A stretch of 64,000 nt of DNA, taken from NCBI GenBank assembly GCA_943370145.1, contig CALRPY020000012.1, forward strand, positions 23,990 through 87,989. The letters run 5' to 3'. Source of the stretch: Ga0077536 sp943370145. Its GTDB lineage: Bacteria; Pseudomonadota; Gammaproteobacteria; Ga0077536. Of this stretch, positions 54,237 through 62,379 are shown piece by piece (position 1 is the stretch's first letter; the number at the start of each line of letters is the position of its first letter). Position numbers and translations under genes: made by a program. A model generated the notes under the pieces. It was given only the letters and a program-made list of their open reading frames with translations, ran no database searches and was not told where the DNA came from.

Positions 54237-54266
54237 TTCCTGCCCGCGGTCGAGCGGGGCTATAGT
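54237..54266 (+). promoter_or_regulatory. Candidate promoter of the BVMO 2 operon
   Basis: TATAGT at 54261-54266, with TTCCTG 18 bases upstream (54237-54242), 34 bases before the first operon ATG. The -10 is close to consensus; the -35 is poor, which would fit an activator-dependent promoter. Confidence 0.4.
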
Positions 54267-54299
54267 CGGCCTTCCCTACCACAGACTCCCGGAGTGACC

Positions 54300-55205
54300 A
54301 TGGCCAGCCCCCAAGCCGCCGCGATCGACCAGCTATTCGACAGTTTCCTCGCCGCGCTCGCCGCAAATCCGCAGATGTCGCTCGACGACATGCGCGACAT
54401 GCTGGAGAAGTGTGGCGACCTCACGCGTGACCCGGGCGGTGTGGACTATCTGGACATCGACGCCGATGGCACGCCCTGCCTGTGGGCCGTCCCGCACGGC
54501 TGTCGCGAGGATCGCGTGCTGCTCGCGCTGCATGGCGGCGGCTGTGTCACCGGTTCGCGCTTTTCGCATCGCAAGATGTTCGCCCATGTCGCCAAGGCGG
54601 TCGGTTGCCAGGCGCTGATTGTCGATTACGCACGCGCGCCGGAAAAACAGCATCCATCCCAGGTCAACGAGGCGCTCAAGATCTACGAGTGGTTGCTGAA
54701 CCGCGGCATCAAGCCCAATCACATCGCGACCATCGGCGACTCCGCCGGTGGCAACCTGTGCACCACCGTGGTCCTGGCCGCGCGCGACAAGGGCCTGCCG
54801 CTGCCGGCGGCCGTGATGCCGCTGTCGCCGTGGTACGACATGGAGGCGAGCGGCAAGACCTATGAGACGAACGCGAAGGTCGACCGCCTCGTGACGCGCG
54901 AGTTGTCGCTCGGCATGTGCCAGACCTTCCTCGGCGCGGCGTCGCCGAAGGACCCGCTCGCGAACGTGCTGTACGCGGACTTCAAGGGTTATCCGCCGAT
55001 GTACATCCAGGTCGGTGGCTACGAGGCGCTGCTCGACGATGCGCGGCGCGTGGCCGAGCGGGCGAAGGCCGCGGGCGTCGACTGCACCTGCGACGTCTTC
55101 CCTGAGATGCAGCACGTGTTCCACTTCATGGCCGGCAAGGCGCCGGAGGCGGACGACGCCATCCGCAAGCTCGCCGCGTGGGTGAAGCCTAAGCTCGGCC
55201 TGTAG
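54300..55205 (+). CDS. HSL-type alpha/beta hydrolase (esterase)
   Basis: 301 aa of the hormone-sensitive-lipase group: oxyanion HGGG at 78-81, nucleophile Ser148 in GDSAGG, an Asp within the C-terminal third and a His in MQHVFHFMAG. Would hydrolyse esters or lactones in the cytosol. First gene of a six-gene same-strand run ending with a BVMO, so it may open the ester made by that enzyme. ATG at 54300. Confidence 0.92.
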   Translation: MASPQAAAIDQLFDSFLAALAANPQMSLDDMRDMLEKCGDLTRDPGGVDYLDIDADGTPCLWAVPHGCREDRVLLALHGGGCVTGSRFSHRKMFAHVAKAVGCQALIVDYARAPEKQHPSQVNEALKIYEWLLNRGIKPNHIATIGDSAGGNLCTTVVLAARDKGLPLPAAVMPLSPWYDMEASGKTYETNAKVDRLVTRELSLGMCQTFLGAASPKDPLANVLYADFKGYPPMYIQVGGYEALLDDARRVAERAKAAGVDCTCDVFPEMQHVFHFMAGKAPEADDAIRKLAAWVKPKLGL

Positions 55206-55208
55206 CGC

Positions 55209-55697
55209 ATGCGCTTCCACCACATGGCGATCTTCGTCAGCGACATGACCGAGGCCCTGCGCCTGTGGCGCGACGTGCTCGGCTTCCAGCTGCTGAAGGA
55301 CGACATCGTGCCAGACGGTCCAGCGCCCGGGCCGCGGGTCTACCTGTGGCCTGGACTGCTCGACGACATCTTCAAGGTGAAGGACGCGCGCTCGCGGATG
55401 GCGATCCTCGTCTCCGACGAAGGCGCCATCATCGAACTCCAGCAGTGCGAGAATCCGGCCATCCAGCGCACGCCGCCCGAAAACCTGCGCTATGCGCACA
55501 CCGGCATCCATGAACTCGGCCTGCTGGTCGATGACATCGATGCCTGGTTCGCACGGGTGCGTGAGGCCGGTTACGCAACGCAGACGGACTATGTCTGGCC
55601 GGTCGGCGACTTTGGCCGCTCCTTCATCTTCCACGATGCCGACGGCAACATGATCCAGCTGTGGGAACACACAGCGCGCGCGACGCATCGCGGCTGA
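55209..55697 (+). CDS. VOC family protein
   Basis: 162 aa, two glyoxalase-like modules: FHHMAIFVSDMTEALRLWRDVLGFQLL, IHELGLLVDDIDAWFARVREAGY and the C-terminal DADGNMIQLWEH. Possible metal ligands are the histidines at 4-5, His in IHELG, and Glu in QLWEH. Starts 3 bases after the esterase stop. Substrate unknown; ring-cleavage or epimerase chemistry is compatible. Confidence 0.88.
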   Translation: MRFHHMAIFVSDMTEALRLWRDVLGFQLLKDDIVPDGPAPGPRVYLWPGLLDDIFKVKDARSRMAILVSDEGAIIELQQCENPAIQRTPPENLRYAHTGIHELGLLVDDIDAWFARVREAGYATQTDYVWPVGDFGRSFIFHDADGNMIQLWEHTARATHRG

Positions 55698-55717
55698 GCG
55701 CGAACAACGGAGCCCGT

Positions 55718-56422
55718 ATGAGCAAAGACCTCGTGATGGACCTCGATCTCGCCAGCGTCGACCATGTGCTGACGACCACCCGCAGCGTGCGCCGGCGCCT
55801 CGATTTCGAGCGCGAGGTGCCGCTCGACCTCGTCGAAGAGGCGCTGGAAATCGCGCTGCAGGCGCCGACCGGCGCCAACACGCAGACCTGGCGCTTCATG
55901 ATCGTCACGGACAGCGACAAGAAGACGCGCATTGCGGACTACTATCGCCAGGCGGCCGGCGCGTATGTCGAGGGCAGGACCGCCCTGTCGAAGACCGGCG
56001 TGACGATGATGCGGGAATACGAAGAGGACGATCTCCGCCAGCAGCAGCGCGCCGCGCTGATGAAGTCAGGCGGCTACCTGATGCAGCACCTGGAGCGGGC
56101 GCCCGTCATGGTCATCCCGTGCATCGAGGGTCGCTTCGAGCACGAGGACGTCTTCACCCAGGCCTCGATGTGGGGATCAATCCTGCCGGCAACGTGGTCG
56201 CTGATGCTCGCACTCCGCTCACGGCGGCTGGCCTCGGCCTGGACCACCCTGCACCTGCAGTACGAAAAGGAAATCTCCGAACTGCTCGGCATCCCCGCGC
56301 ACTACACGCAGGCGGCGCTGCTGCCGGTCGCCTGGCTCACCGGCGGCGACCTGAAGCCCGCGGCGCGCCTGCCGGTGAAGGAAGTCACGTTCTGGGATCG
56401 CTGGGGTGGCGAGCGCCACTGA
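55718..56422 (+). CDS. Nitroreductase family flavoprotein
   Basis: 234 aa with FMN-binding features: TTRSVRRRLDFEREVPLDLVEEALEIALQAPTGANTQTWRFMIVTD at the N-terminus, and QASMWGSILPATWSLMLALRSRRLASAWTTL centrally. Such enzymes reduce nitro groups, enones or flavins. Could supply reduced flavin or reduce an unsaturated ketone ahead of the BVMO. ATG at 55718 after an ACGGAG site. Confidence 0.9.
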   Translation: MSKDLVMDLDLASVDHVLTTTRSVRRRLDFEREVPLDLVEEALEIALQAPTGANTQTWRFMIVTDSDKKTRIADYYRQAAGAYVEGRTALSKTGVTMMREYEEDDLRQQQRAALMKSGGYLMQHLERAPVMVIPCIEGRFEHEDVFTQASMWGSILPATWSLMLALRSRRLASAWTTLHLQYEKEISELLGIPAHYTQAALLPVAWLTGGDLKPAARLPVKEVTFWDRWGGERH

Positions 56423-56471
56423 GCAGGTGTTGCCGCACGCCCAACCGACACGCCGCACCGAAGGGGAACCC

Positions 56472-56777
56472 ATGGTCACCTGCTATCTGCGTTACATCAT
56501 CGACCCGTACAAGGCCGCCGAATTCGAGCACTACGGCAGGTTGTGGATAGGGCTCATCCAGAAGTTCGGCGGAACACACCACGGCTACTTCATGCCCTCG
56601 GAGGGGGCGAACAACGTCGCGCTCGCGTTGTTCACGTTCCCGAGCCTGGCCGCCTACGAGGACTACCGCACGAAGCTGTTCCAGGACGCCGACTGCCTCG
56701 CGGCGCTGAAGTATGCGGACGAGACGCGCTGCATCGTCAGCTACGAGCGGAGCTTCTTCCGGCCGGTGTTCGAATAG
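56472..56777 (+). CDS. NIPSNAP family small dimeric protein
   Basis: 101 aa with the NIPSNAP pattern: VTCYLRYIIDPYKAAEFEHYGRLWIGLIQKFGGTHHGYF, NVALALFTFPSLAAYEDYRTKLFQD, YERSFFRPV. Ferredoxin-like dimeric alpha/beta barrel of unknown role. 49 bases after the nitroreductase gene. Confidence 0.88.
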   Translation: MVTCYLRYIIDPYKAAEFEHYGRLWIGLIQKFGGTHHGYFMPSEGANNVALALFTFPSLAAYEDYRTKLFQDADCLAALKYADETRCIVSYERSFFRPVFE

Positions 56778-56802
56778 CGCCTGGCGCCTGCGCGCTTCGA
56801 TA

Positions 56803-56815
56803 CCCCAAAGGGGGG
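56803..56815 (+). promoter_or_regulatory. CCCC-AAA-GGGG palindrome between operon genes
   Basis: A compact inverted repeat CCCCAAAGGGG (plus two extra G) 88 bases before the next ATG, followed by TTGCAC (56819-56824) and TACGGT (56844-56849). Possible regulator site with an internal promoter. Visual call. Confidence 0.35.
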
Positions 56816-56901
56816 AAGTTGCACGGGCGGCGGGTGGCTACGCTACGGTCAGGTCCCGAGGGGACCCATGCACCACAAAGACAGCAACGGGGAGCCCAAT
56901 C

Positions 56902-57273
56902 ATGCCCAGGTATACCTTTCTCGCGTTCACCAATCCCACCCCCGGGAAAGAGGACGAATACAACCAGTGGTACGAGGAACATCACCTGAAGGATGTCCTG
57001 CAGTGCCCGGGCTTCGTGTCCGCACGTCGCTTCCGCCTGGCCGACACGCAGTTCGAGTTCAATACCGTGCAGCCGCCTTACCGCTACCTGGCGCTCTACG
57101 AAATCGAGACCGACGACGTTGCGGCCTCGCTGAAGGAGATCGTCAATCGTGCCGGCAGCGCCGACATGGTCATGGTCGACGCGATCGACATGGGCTCGCT
57201 GTTCGCGCCGCTGTACCAGGAAGTCACGCCACTGATCCTCGCGCGGGACGTGCAGCGTCCGCGGCGCGCCTGA
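56902..57273 (+). CDS. EthD/DUF4286-like dimeric alpha/beta-barrel protein
   Basis: 123 aa: RYTFLAFTNPTPGKEDEYNQWYEEHHLKDVLQCPGFVSARRFRL, then YRYLALYEIETDDVAASLKEIVNR. The NQWYEEHHLKDVL segment is the EthD/DUF4286 type. Members are thought to bind or transform hydrophobic substrates, and EthD works with a monooxygenase. Ends 32 bases before the BVMO gene. Confidence 0.82.
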   Translation: MPRYTFLAFTNPTPGKEDEYNQWYEEHHLKDVLQCPGFVSARRFRLADTQFEFNTVQPPYRYLALYEIETDDVAASLKEIVNRAGSADMVMVDAIDMGSLFAPLYQEVTPLILARDVQRPRRA

Positions 57274-57305
57274 CCCCCCGTGAACCCGGTGAGGAGAATC
57301 CATCG

Positions 57306-58931
57306 ATGAGCAAGCCAGACACCGCGACGCCGTCCGCCCATTACGACGCCGTGATCATCGGCGCCGGCTTCGCCGGCATGTACATGCTGCACCGGCTGCG
57401 CAAGCTGGGGATGACGGCCCGCGTCTACGAGCGCGGCGACGGCGTGGGCGGCACCTGGTACTGGAACCGTTATCCGGGCGCGCGCTGCGACACCGAGAGC
57501 ATGACCTATTCGTATTCGTTCTCCGACGACCTCGAGCAGCAGTGGGACTGGAGCGAGCGCTACGCGCCGCAGTCGGAGATCCTCGACTACGCGAACCACG
57601 TCGCGGAGCGTTTCGATCTGCGCCGCGACATCCAGTTCGAAACGAGCGTGGAGCACGCGCACTACGACGAAGCGGCCAGGCGCTGGATCGTCAGCACCGA
57701 CAAGGGTGACTGCGTCAGCGCGCGCTTCTGCATTTCGGCGGTAGGCTGCCTGTCGGCCGCGGCGATGCCGGATTATCCGGGGCTCGATAAGTTCAGGGGC
57801 GAGTGGTATCACACCGGCCGCTGGCCGCACGAGAAGGTCGACTTCACCGGCAAGCGCGTCGGCATCATCGGCACCGGCTCCTCGGGCGTGCAGTCGACGA
57901 TCGCCATCGCCCCGCAGGCGAAGCACCTCCACGTGTTCCAGCGCACCGCCAATTACAGCATCCCGGCCTGGAACGGTCCGCTGTCGCCGGCAGCCGCGGA
58001 CAAGCTGAAGGCCAACTACAAGGCCTGGCGCGAGCGCTCCCGCTACGCGCAGATCGGCATTCCCTTCGACAGCAACGGGAAGTCCGCGAAGTCGGTCCCG
58101 CCCGAGCAACGCGAGCGCGAATACGAGGCGGCCTGGAACGAGGGCGGCTTCAATTTCGTGATGGCCTACCCGGACATCCTCACCGACATCGAATCGAACC
58201 GCACGGCGGCCGAGTTCGTCGAGCGCAAGATTCGCCAGAAGGTGAAGGACCCGAAGGTCGCGGAGCTGCTGATTCCGAAGGATCATCCGCTCGGCACCAA
58301 GCGGCTCTGCGTCGACACCGGCTACTACGAGACCTTCAACCGCGACAACGTCACGCTGGTCGACATCCGCAGCGCGCCGATCGAGACGATCACCGAGACC
58401 GGCCTGCGCACGAAGGACGCAAGCTACGATCTGGACGTGATCGTCTTCGCGACCGGCTTCGACGCCATCACCGGGCCGCTGCTGAAACTCGACATCCGCG
58501 GCAAGGGCGGCGTGAGCCTGCGCGACAAGTGGGCCGAGGGTCCGCGCACCTATCTCGGCATGTCGACGGCCGGTTTCCCGAACTTCTTCATGATCACGGG
58601 CCCGGGCAGCCCGAGCGTGCTCAGCAACATGCTGATGTCGATCGAGCAGCACGTCGATTTCATGTCGGCGTGCATCGCCGAGATGCAGCGCCAGGGCGTC
58701 ACGAGCATCGAACCGAAGCTGGACGCCGAGAACGAGTGGGTGCAGACGGTGCACGAGGTCGGGCACACGACGCTCTATCCGCTCGTCGCGTCGTGGTACA
58801 CGGGCGCGAACATTCCGGGCAAGACGCGGATGTTCACGCCCTACGCCGGCGGCGTGGGCGCCTACCGGCGGATCTGCGAAGACGTCGCCGCGAACGGCTA
58901 CCCGGGCTTCGAGATGGAGAAGGCGGGCTGA
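57306..58931 (+). CDS. Flavin-containing Baeyer-Villiger monooxygenase, operon copy
   Basis: 541-aa type-I BVMO. FAD motif GAGFAGMY near residue 18, VGGTWYWNRYPGARCDTESMTYSYSF, fingerprint FRGEWYHTGRWP near 165, NADPH motif GIIGTGSSGVQ, FATGFDAITGPLLKLDIRGKGG. Close in layout to the BVMO at 44064-45680 but clearly a different paralogue. ATG at 57306 after GAGGAGAA. Last gene of the run, followed by a 22-nt palindrome. Confidence 0.95.
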   Translation: MSKPDTATPSAHYDAVIIGAGFAGMYMLHRLRKLGMTARVYERGDGVGGTWYWNRYPGARCDTESMTYSYSFSDDLEQQWDWSERYAPQSEILDYANHVAERFDLRRDIQFETSVEHAHYDEAARRWIVSTDKGDCVSARFCISAVGCLSAAAMPDYPGLDKFRGEWYHTGRWPHEKVDFTGKRVGIIGTGSSGVQSTIAIAPQAKHLHVFQRTANYSIPAWNGPLSPAAADKLKANYKAWRERSRYAQIGIPFDSNGKSAKSVPPEQREREYEAAWNEGGFNFVMAYPDILTDIESNRTAAEFVERKIRQKVKDPKVAELLIPKDHPLGTKRLCVDTGYYETFNRDNVTLVDIRSAPIETITETGLRTKDASYDLDVIVFATGFDAITGPLLKLDIRGKGGVSLRDKWAEGPRTYLGMSTAGFPNFFMITGPGSPSVLSNMLMSIEQHVDFMSACIAEMQRQGVTSIEPKLDAENEWVQTVHEVGHTTLYPLVASWYTGANIPGKTRMFTPYAGGVGAYRRICEDVAANGYPGFEMEKAG

Positions 58932-58941
58932 GGCCGCGGAA

Positions 58942-58963
58942 TCTGCCCGGGCCCGGGCAGATC
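58942..58963 (+). terminator. 22-nt perfect palindrome after the BVMO 2 operon
   Basis: ATCTGCCCGGG followed directly by CCCGGGCAGAT, 10 bases after the stop. Forms a long stem whose tip bases would open into a small loop. No U-tract, but the position fits an operon terminator. Confidence 0.5.
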
Positions 58964-59135
58964 CCCTGTCAGTCCGCGCCCCGTCCGGGAGGCGCGCGCC
59001 GCTGCCTCGCCCTGCTGGTGACCACGGCGCGAATGCACGGTTCTTTCCGGTAAGAATGCACGCTTCGCGTGATGGCTGATTGACCGTTTCGCGTTGCTCG
59101 GCTCTGCTGGACTCCCCCACGCAGAGAGTCCGGCA

Positions 59136-59321
59136 ATGAACGAATTCCGCAATGCATGCATCCTCGTCGCGTCGCTGTGGCTGGTGGCTTGCACCACCAT
59201 CATCGAGGAAACCGGCGATGTCGCGGTCGCCGCCGCAAAGCTCCCGTTCCGGGTGGCGCACGCCGCGGTGGATGCCGCGACCGGCAAGGACGACTCCCAC
59301 ACCCACGGCGAGTCGCGGTGA
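59136..59321 (+). CDS. Small predicted lipoprotein
   Basis: 61 aa: hydrophobic start ending in the lipobox LVAC, then TTIIEETGDVAVAAAKLPFRVAHAAVDAATGKDD with a His-rich tail. Resembles short NF038104-type lipoproteins. Function unknown. ATG at 59136; the quinone reductase gene follows after a separate TATAAT promoter. Confidence 0.7.
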   Translation: MNEFRNACILVASLWLVACTTIIEETGDVAVAAAKLPFRVAHAAVDAATGKDDSHTHGESR

Positions 59322-59339
59322 TTCCGCCGGTGCCACGCC

Positions 59340-59345
59340 TATAAT
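59340..59345 (+). promoter_or_regulatory. Candidate -10 box of the quinone oxidoreductase gene
   Basis: Perfect TATAAT 30 bases before the ATG at 59376. No good -35 at the normal distance (GCGGTG region). Confidence 0.5.
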
Positions 59346-59375
59346 GAGGTCCCAGCATCACCGGCGGAGGCCCTC

Positions 59376-60350
59376 ATGACACATGCGATCCGGATTCACC
59401 AGACGGGCGGGCCGGAAGTCCTGCGCTGGGAAGAAGTGCAGGTCGGCGACCCTGGTCCCGGCGAAATCCGGGTGCGCCACACGCGGATCGGCCTCAACTA
59501 CATCGACGTCTACTACCGGACCGGGCTCTACGCGACGGCGCTGCCGTTCACGCCGGGCTTCGAAGCGGCGGGCGTCGTCGACGCGGTCGGCGAGGACGTC
59601 GATTACCTCAAGCCGGGCGACCGCATCGCCTACGGTACCGGGCCGCTGGGTGCTTACGCGGAGATGCGCGTGATGCCGGCGGACCGTGCGGTCAGGTTGC
59701 TGCCGTCGATTGCGGACGACGAGGCCGCGGCGATGATGCTGCAGGGCATGACCGCCCAGTACCTGCTGCGCCGGACTTATCACGTCAAACCCGGCGACAC
59801 CATTCTCGTCCACGCCGCGGCCGGCGGTGTCGGTCTCATCCTGTGCCAGTGGGCAAGCCATCTCGGCGCAACGGTGATCGGCACCGTCAGCACCGATGAG
59901 AAGGCGGAACTCGCGAAGGCCAACGGCTGCACGCATCCTGTCGTCTACACGCGCGAGGACTTCCACGCCCGGGTGATGGAGATCACCGGCGGGCGCAAGC
60001 TCCCGGTGGTCTACGACTCGGTCGGTCGGGACACCTTCGCGAAGTCGCTCGACTGCCTCGCGCCGCTCGGCATGATGGTGCTCTTCGGCCAGGCCTCGGG
60101 ACCCGTGCCGCCGCTGGATCTCGGCCAGCTGGCCGCGAAAGGCTCGCTGTTCATCACCCGCCCGACGCTCTTCAGTTACACGGCGAAACGCGACGACCTG
60201 CTCGCGACCGCGCAGGACCTCTTCGACGTCGTCGCGAGCGGCGCGGTGAAGATCGCCGTCAACCAGACCTATCGCCTCGCGGACGCCGCCGAGGCGCACG
60301 CCGATCTCGAGGCACGCCGCACCACCGGGTCCACGGTCTTCACGGTCTGA
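59376..60350 (+). CDS. qorA: NADPH:quinone oxidoreductase (QorA, zinc-independent MDR)
   Basis: 324 aa, medium-chain dehydrogenase/reductase fold without the zinc cysteines: GEIRVRHTRIGLNYIDVYYRTGLYA, PFTPGFEAAGVV, NADPH motif HAAAGGVGLILCQWASHLGATVIGTVS, and RPTLFSYTAKRDDL. Reduces quinones by one electron. Ends 39 bases before the convergent APC permease stop. Confidence 0.92.
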   Translation: MTHAIRIHQTGGPEVLRWEEVQVGDPGPGEIRVRHTRIGLNYIDVYYRTGLYATALPFTPGFEAAGVVDAVGEDVDYLKPGDRIAYGTGPLGAYAEMRVMPADRAVRLLPSIADDEAAAMMLQGMTAQYLLRRTYHVKPGDTILVHAAAGGVGLILCQWASHLGATVIGTVSTDEKAELAKANGCTHPVVYTREDFHARVMEITGGRKLPVVYDSVGRDTFAKSLDCLAPLGMMVLFGQASGPVPPLDLGQLAAKGSLFITRPTLFSYTAKRDDLLATAQDLFDVVASGAVKIAVNQTYRLADAAEAHADLEARRTTGSTVFTV

Positions 60351-60389
60351 CGGCGGGCCGGCGCTCGCGGAGCGACCGGCCCCCCTTGC

Positions 60390-62012
60390 TCAGGCCGCGG
60401 CGAGCGTGCCCAGCCAGCAGGTCAGGATGCCGGCCGCTACCGTCACGTACGGCAGCACGCCGGCCCGCCGCACGCTGCCGTCTCCCGGCTCGAGGTGCAT
60501 GTCCTCGACCATCGCCGCCGGGAACACGCCCTTGTCCTGCACGAAGTGCCGGTACCAGAACACCGGCAGGATCAGCGCGGTGAACACGAGGCCGGAGGTC
60601 AGCGTGCCCGCGCCCCAGATGCCGGCGCCCATGCCCATCACGAAGACGTTCACGAAGCCGAGCAACGCGCCGACGCCGAGCAGCCAGCCCGGCGCCTTCC
60701 ACGGCCGCGCCACGTGCGGCCGATCCATGCGATGGATCCAGCCGGCGTTGAGGTTCAGGAAATTGAAGATGATATAGCCGACGTTCGAAATCGCGAGCAC
60801 GAACACGTAGTCGGACATCATCAGCAGGATCAGGTTGAAGCCCAGGTCCGTCCACATCGCGGCCGTCGGCGCGCCCTTGTCGTTGACGCGCGAGAGATAG
60901 CGCGGCAGCCAGCCGTCGACCGAGGCCTGGTACAGCGTGCGCGAGGAACCCGCCATCGCCGTCATGATCGACAGCAGCAGCGCGAGGATCATCATGACGA
61001 CGATGATTTTCTCGATCAGCGCGCCGGCGCCGATGAACTTCGACATCGCGGCGGCCACGCCCATGCCGCTGTAGATATCCGGCGCGAGCATGCCCTCGAG
61101 GCCGAGTTCCGCCTGGAACGCGAGCGGGATCAGCACGAAGGCCGCGATGCACAGCAGGCCGGAGTAGAGGATTGCCTTGAAGGTGTCGTGCTTCGGGTCC
61201 CGGAACTCGCGCGTGTAGCACACGGCGGTCTCGAATGCGTAGGTCGACCACGCGGCGATGAAGAGCCCGCCCGCGACCAGCGTCCAGCCGGCGACGTCCC
61301 AGGCGCCGTCGATCGGCTTGCCGTCTTCGGACACGCCGCCCAGCGGCACGTTCGGCGAGAAATGACCGGCCGGCACGTCGCCCGTCAGCAGCGGCACCAG
61401 CGCGACCAGCATCAGCGGCACGAGTGCGGCCACCGCGAGGATCATCGTGACCTTCGCCGAGCGCAGGATGCCACCATGCTGGATCGCGAAGGTCACGAGC
61501 ATCGCGATGGCGCCGACCACGAAGGTCGAGTTGATGCGCAGCGTGAGGCCTTCCTTGAGCGCGCCGAGATCGAGCAGCGTGATCTGCCAGGTGTTGACCG
61601 CGGCCTGCGGATCCGGGAACAGCAGGGTCAGGATGTAGCCAGCGGTGAGGCCCGAGCCGATCGCGAGCACCGGTGTCCATGCGAACCAGTTGCACCAGAC
61701 GGAGACCGGCGCGAAGAACTTGTTGTAGCGCACCCAGGCGACCGCCCCGTAGATGGACGCGCCGCCCGACTTGCTCGGGAACAGTCCCGCGATTTCGGCG
61801 TAGGTGAAGGCCTGCAGGAAGCCGAAGCCGATCGACACGGCCCACACGATCCAGGCCGGCTTGCCGACCGTCGCCGCTATCGCGCCGATGGAGAACAGCA
61901 CCAGCGCCGGCACGCCGCTGGCAACCCAGAACGCCCCTTTCCAGTCGATTTTCCGCTGCAGCTGCGGGACTGCGACGGCGCCCGCCGTCGCCTCTTCAGC
62001 AATCGTGCTCAT
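60390..62012 (-). CDS. APC superfamily amino-acid permease
   Basis: 540 aa with about 13 membrane helices and APC features: GAIAATVGKPAWIVWAVSIGFGFLQAFTYAEIAGLFPSKSGGASIYGAVAWVRY, FETAVCYTREFRDPKHDTFKAIL. Substrate not determinable. ATG at 62012 behind AGGGGG; the 367-base leader contains an unusual interleaved inverted repeat. Confidence 0.9.
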   Translation of the reverse strand: MSTIAEEATAGAVAVPQLQRKIDWKGAFWVASGVPALVLFSIGAIAATVGKPAWIVWAVSIGFGFLQAFTYAEIAGLFPSKSGGASIYGAVAWVRYNKFFAPVSVWCNWFAWTPVLAIGSGLTAGYILTLLFPDPQAAVNTWQITLLDLGALKEGLTLRINSTFVVGAIAMLVTFAIQHGGILRSAKVTMILAVAALVPLMLVALVPLLTGDVPAGHFSPNVPLGGVSEDGKPIDGAWDVAGWTLVAGGLFIAAWSTYAFETAVCYTREFRDPKHDTFKAILYSGLLCIAAFVLIPLAFQAELGLEGMLAPDIYSGMGVAAAMSKFIGAGALIEKIIVVMMILALLLSIMTAMAGSSRTLYQASVDGWLPRYLSRVNDKGAPTAAMWTDLGFNLILLMMSDYVFVLAISNVGYIIFNFLNLNAGWIHRMDRPHVARPWKAPGWLLGVGALLGFVNVFVMGMGAGIWGAGTLTSGLVFTALILPVFWYRHFVQDKGVFPAAMVEDMHLEPGDGSVRRAGVLPYVTVAAGILTCWLGTLAAA

Positions 62013-62379
62013 CCCCGGACCCCCTGTTCTTGTTTGAAGGAAACTGGAAATCACAGCTGCCGGCGCCACCGCCGCCAGCCCCGAAAGCCGGGTGCCCGGG
62101 TCAGGACTCGACACGCGCCGTCCCGGATCCTGATGCTGGTGAATGTCCCTCGCGCAGACGCGCGCGCAGGGTCACGTGTGGCAGGGGCCATGCGGGCCCG
62201 TGTCGGCACAGTTAAGCGCTTCGCAATGCCTGTGCCAAGCGTGAGAAGCGCTGCCAGGCGCGGGGGAGGTGCTGCCCTGCTGCGATTCCATCGAATTTCG
62301 ATGGCTGGCTGGCGCGCGCGCTGGTCGGGGCTGCGCCAATCTGTGGCGGGCGCGCTCGCTGGCGGTGCGCGCGCGGCGC
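62013..62379. other. Gene-free leader of the APC permease
   Basis: 367 bases between the opgD stop and the permease start on the minus strand. No gene recognised. The main content is the interleaved inverted repeat at 62205-62252. Confidence 0.55.
62205..62252 (-). promoter_or_regulatory. Interleaved inverted repeats (possible pseudoknot or operator pair)
   Basis: GGCACAG (62205-62211) pairs with CTGTGCC (62230-62236); AGCGCTTC (62215-62222) pairs with GAAGCGCT (62245-62252). The arms alternate A-B-A'-B', which is the geometry of an H-type pseudoknot, or of two overlapping operator sites. About 190 bases upstream of the permease ATG. Confidence 0.4.
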
